From the NCBI GenBank assembly GCA_018065965.1, contig JAGHSH010000293.1, forward strand, positions 1 to 5,596: a stretch of DNA of 5,596 nucleotides. Direction: 5' to 3'. The translations under genes were made by a program, and so were the position numbers. This document shows positions 4,732 through 5,596 of the stretch, in pieces; the first letter of the stretch is position 1, and each line of letters opens with the position of its first letter. The notes below the pieces were generated by a model. The model saw only the letters and a list, made by a program, of their open reading frames with translations. It was not told the DNA's origin and did no database searches. Origin of the DNA: Candidatus Apopatocola equi. Lineage in GTDB: Bacteria; Bacillota; Clostridia; Oscillospirales; Oscillospiraceae.

Positions 4732-5596
4732 ATGAAAAAAACAACAGCCGCCCTGCTGGCTTTTCTGATGCTTTTCTCCCTCTGTGCCTGCGGCGCTGCG
4801 GAAGCTCCCGCGGCTCCGGCCCCGGTGGAGTCCACCCCCCAGCCCATGGCCGAGCTGCGGCAGGCCGATGCCTCTGTGGAGACCGGCGTGCGCACGAACG
4901 GTCTCTGGAGTGAGGCCGCTGCGCGCTATGAGGCCATGACCGGCTCCCCCGTAACGGAGAGTGCGCCGGAGGACGCAACGCTGCTCATTGCCGATGCGGA
5001 AACGCTGCTGGCACGCGCCGGCTCTCTGGCCGAGCTGGGCGAGAGCGCTGCCTATGCGCTGCTGAACGAGCGGAGCTATGCCCTCCGGGACAGCGAGGGG
5101 CGGATCATCGGCCTGCCGCTGGAGCTGCAGTCTGTGGCCGTGGCGGTGAATACCGAGCTGCTGGAGAAGGCAGGGTACAGCCTCGACGCGCTGGACGGCT
5201 TCAAGGCGCTCCGGCGTTTTTCCACCTCCGTGGACAACCGGAAGGACGAGCTGGGCTTCTTCGCCTGGGCTCCCATGGCTCTCGCCGAAGGCAGCGGTCT
5301 GAAGCTGACGCAGTATCTCTTCAACATGCCGATGTATGCCGAGCTGCAGCAGAGCGGCAGCTTCACCGGCAAATATGTGGGCGATTACCGGGACGCCCAC
5401 TTCAAGGATCTCTTCACCGTCATGCTGGACTACGGCACAAAGAGCGGTAAAGACTGCAACACTGTCAGCGATGCGGAGTCGCTGGAGGTCTTTGCCCGGG
5501 GCGAGGCTCTCTTCTGCCTGATGGGCAGCTGGGAGCTGGAGGCTCTGCGGAATGCAGGCTTCCCCATGGAGCAGCTCGCCTTTGTACCCGCCTGGA
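4732..5596 (+). CDS. ABC transporter extracellular solute-binding lipoprotein (family 1-like), 3' end cut by window
   Basis: This appears to be a surface lipoprotein that captures a small substrate, possibly a sugar, and delivers it to an ABC importer. The 288 visible residues begin MKKTTAALLA, then a hydrophobic segment ending LCAC, so Cys20 is the likely lipidated residue, although Cys at -2 is unusual. An Ala/Pro-rich linker (about 21-45) follows. Family hallmarks are GRIIGLPLELQSVAVAVNTELLEKAGYSLDAL in pieces (about 123-154), where similar proteins read GxxYGxP then NxxLFxKAG, and FARGEALFCLMGSW (254-267), like the FxxGxxAMxxxGxW motif. The segment between the linker and the GLPL motif is short, about 80 residues, so the N-lobe may be reduced. 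No permease genes are visible; they may lie beyond 5596. The substrate cannot be assigned. The ATG was chosen for the signal peptide and the GGAGA site upstream. Confidence 0.85.
   Translation, partial: MKKTTAALLAFLMLFSLCACGAAEAPAAPAPVESTPQPMAELRQADASVETGVRTNGLWSEAAARYEAMTGSPVTESAPEDATLLIADAETLLARAGSLAELGESAAYALLNERSYALRDSEGRIIGLPLELQSVAVAVNTELLEKAGYSLDALDGFKALRRFSTSVDNRKDELGFFAWAPMALAEGSGLKLTQYLFNMPMYAELQQSGSFTGKYVGDYRDAHFKDLFTVMLDYGTKSGKDCNTVSDAESLEVFARGEALFCLMGSWELEALRNAGFPMEQLAFVPAW

Noticed and set aside
4633..5400. Minus-strand open frame of 255 codons opposite the solute-binding protein
   Set aside because: The plus-strand frame has a signal peptide, lipobox and family motifs. The minus frame has none and reads as a codon-bias shadow.

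Overview
The window looks like chromosomal DNA from a spore-forming, anaerobic, GC-rich member of the Clostridia, probably near the Oscillospiraceae/Ruminococcaceae. Three things suggest this: an oxygen-sensitive class III ribonucleotide reductase with its radical-SAM activase, a SpoIVB-type sporulation protease, and strong Shine-Dalgarno sites with GC-rich coding sequence. The taxon is inferred from gene content and style, not from a marker gene.

Layout. Positions 1-102 hold the 3' flank of nrdD, dominated by a 62-bp near-palindrome (16-77). The minus strand then carries, in order of transcription, spoIVB (4539-3547), nrdG (3403-2708) and nrdD (2496-103). Each has its own apparent signals: a hairpin after spoIVB, a sigma-A-like promoter before nrdG, an intrinsic terminator after nrdG, and a separate promoter before nrdD. 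They therefore look like three units rather than one operon. The plus strand carries one gene divergent from spoIVB, a lipoprotein solute-binding protein that starts at 4732 and runs off the window end at 5596. No gene-free stretch exceeds 300 bases; the longest is the 211-bp nrdG-nrdD gap (2497-2707), which is dense with regulatory-looking structure.

Function. NrdG would use S-adenosylmethionine and a [4Fe-4S] cluster to place a glycyl radical on NrdD (predicted Gly663), which then reduces ribonucleotides to deoxyribonucleotides without oxygen. This NrdD has an extra C-terminal domain with a CPNC motif and thioredoxin-like features, joined by an Ala-rich linker after the radical domain. That suggests the reductase carries its own disulfide-reducing module. 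The nrdG-nrdD gap packs a terminator hairpin, the nrdD promoter and NrdR-box-like sites onto overlapping bases, which suggests dNTP-responsive control. spoIVB and the solute-binding protein appear functionally unrelated to the reductase pair.

No wholly new system is evident. The points most worth following are the NrdD-redoxin fusion and the compact regulatory gap before it. There are no tRNA, rRNA or CRISPR features.
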